Assembly (NCBI GenBank): GCA_016716275.1
Contig: JADJWR010000003.1
Coordinates: forward strand, 1,364,001-1,428,000
Reading direction: 5' to 3'
From: Burkholderiales bacterium
GTDB lineage: Bacteria > Pseudomonadota > Gammaproteobacteria > Burkholderiales > Burkholderiaceae_F
Length of the DNA: 64,000 bases
The notes beneath the pieces were generated by a model. That model saw only the letters and a list, made by a program, of their open reading frames with translations. It had not been told where the DNA came from and did no database searches. The translations under genes were made by a program, and so were the position numbers. Position 1 is the stretch's first letter; every line of letters begins with the position of its first letter. This document shows positions 63,942 to 64,000 of the stretch, in pieces.

Positions 63942-64000
63942 CAGACGATCCTCAACCGCCGTTCCAGCAGCCGCATCAGACCGGCGAACGCCGCGGTGAT
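63941..64000 (-). CDS. Second amino acid ABC permease, C-terminal end (cut by window edge)
   Basis: Only 19 codons plus the stop are inside the window (ITAAFAGLMRLLERRLRIV). The basic Leu/Arg-rich end is typical of the C-terminus of HisQ-type permeases, and its stop overlaps the next permease's start, as expected for a paired permease. The rest lies beyond position 64000. Confidence 0.6.
   Translation of the reverse strand: MTAAFAGLMRLLERRLRIV

Overview
The window is high-GC proteobacterial chromosome, most likely a betaproteobacterium of the Burkholderiales type. The order carA-carB-greA / yhbY / rlmE-ftsH, the dnaX-ybaB-recR block, trxA followed by rho, a branched-chain amino acid type ABC operon and an orphan TctC/Bug receptor all fit that group. 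Coding density is about 90%. I see one structural RNA (small SRP RNA) and no tRNA, rRNA or CRISPR array.

Layout. 1-7.4 kb: housekeeping genes (ftsH 5' end, rlmE, yhbY, greA, carB, gmhA, carA), with gmhA placed inside the carAB operon. 7.5-10.2 kb: a nitrate/sulfonate/thiamine-precursor type ABC transporter. 10.3-16.9 kb: a diguanylate cyclase, a MAPEG protein, the recR-ybaB-dnaX block, an amidase, a GNAT acetyltransferase and SRP RNA. 17.3-21 kb: a LysR regulator divergent from a small membrane protein, a TctC receptor and a glycosyltransferase. 21.4-27.4 kb: addA/addB recombination nuclease. 27.6-29.8 kb: trxA, rho, rpmE2. 30.0-35.4 kb: a four-gene polyamine cluster (arginine decarboxylase, carboxy-polyamine dehydrogenase, carboxy-polyamine decarboxylase, ureohydrolase).

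Accessory part. 35.5-43.4 kb is the most novel stretch. A 1089-residue SARP-type regulator (winged helix, BTAD, ATPase, helical repeats) is flanked by six small genes for exported proteins, one of which carries five Cys-rich repeats. The genes on either side of the regulator carry the same 11-bp-phased heptamer TGTGACG at the same distance from a -10 box, the layout expected for SARP operators. Then follow a higBA toxin-antitoxin pair, an IS256-type transposase remnant, and a module made of a livKHMGF transporter and a dihydroorotase-like amidohydrolase, divergent from a GntR regulator, a small protein and a CobW metallochaperone (44.8-53.1 kb).

53.2-57.2 kb looks like integrative-element or plasmid cargo (AcaB-like protein, zinc-finger/Toprim primase, DUF932 protein), with an array of five perfect hairpins between the last two. 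57.4-64 kb is one minus-strand operon that joins amino acid ABC uptake, an alanine-racemase-like enzyme, a family III CoA-transferase, a thiolase-like protein without the catalytic Cys paired with a DUF35 protein, and a threonine-aldolase-like enzyme. It suggests a catabolic route for an unusual amino acid.
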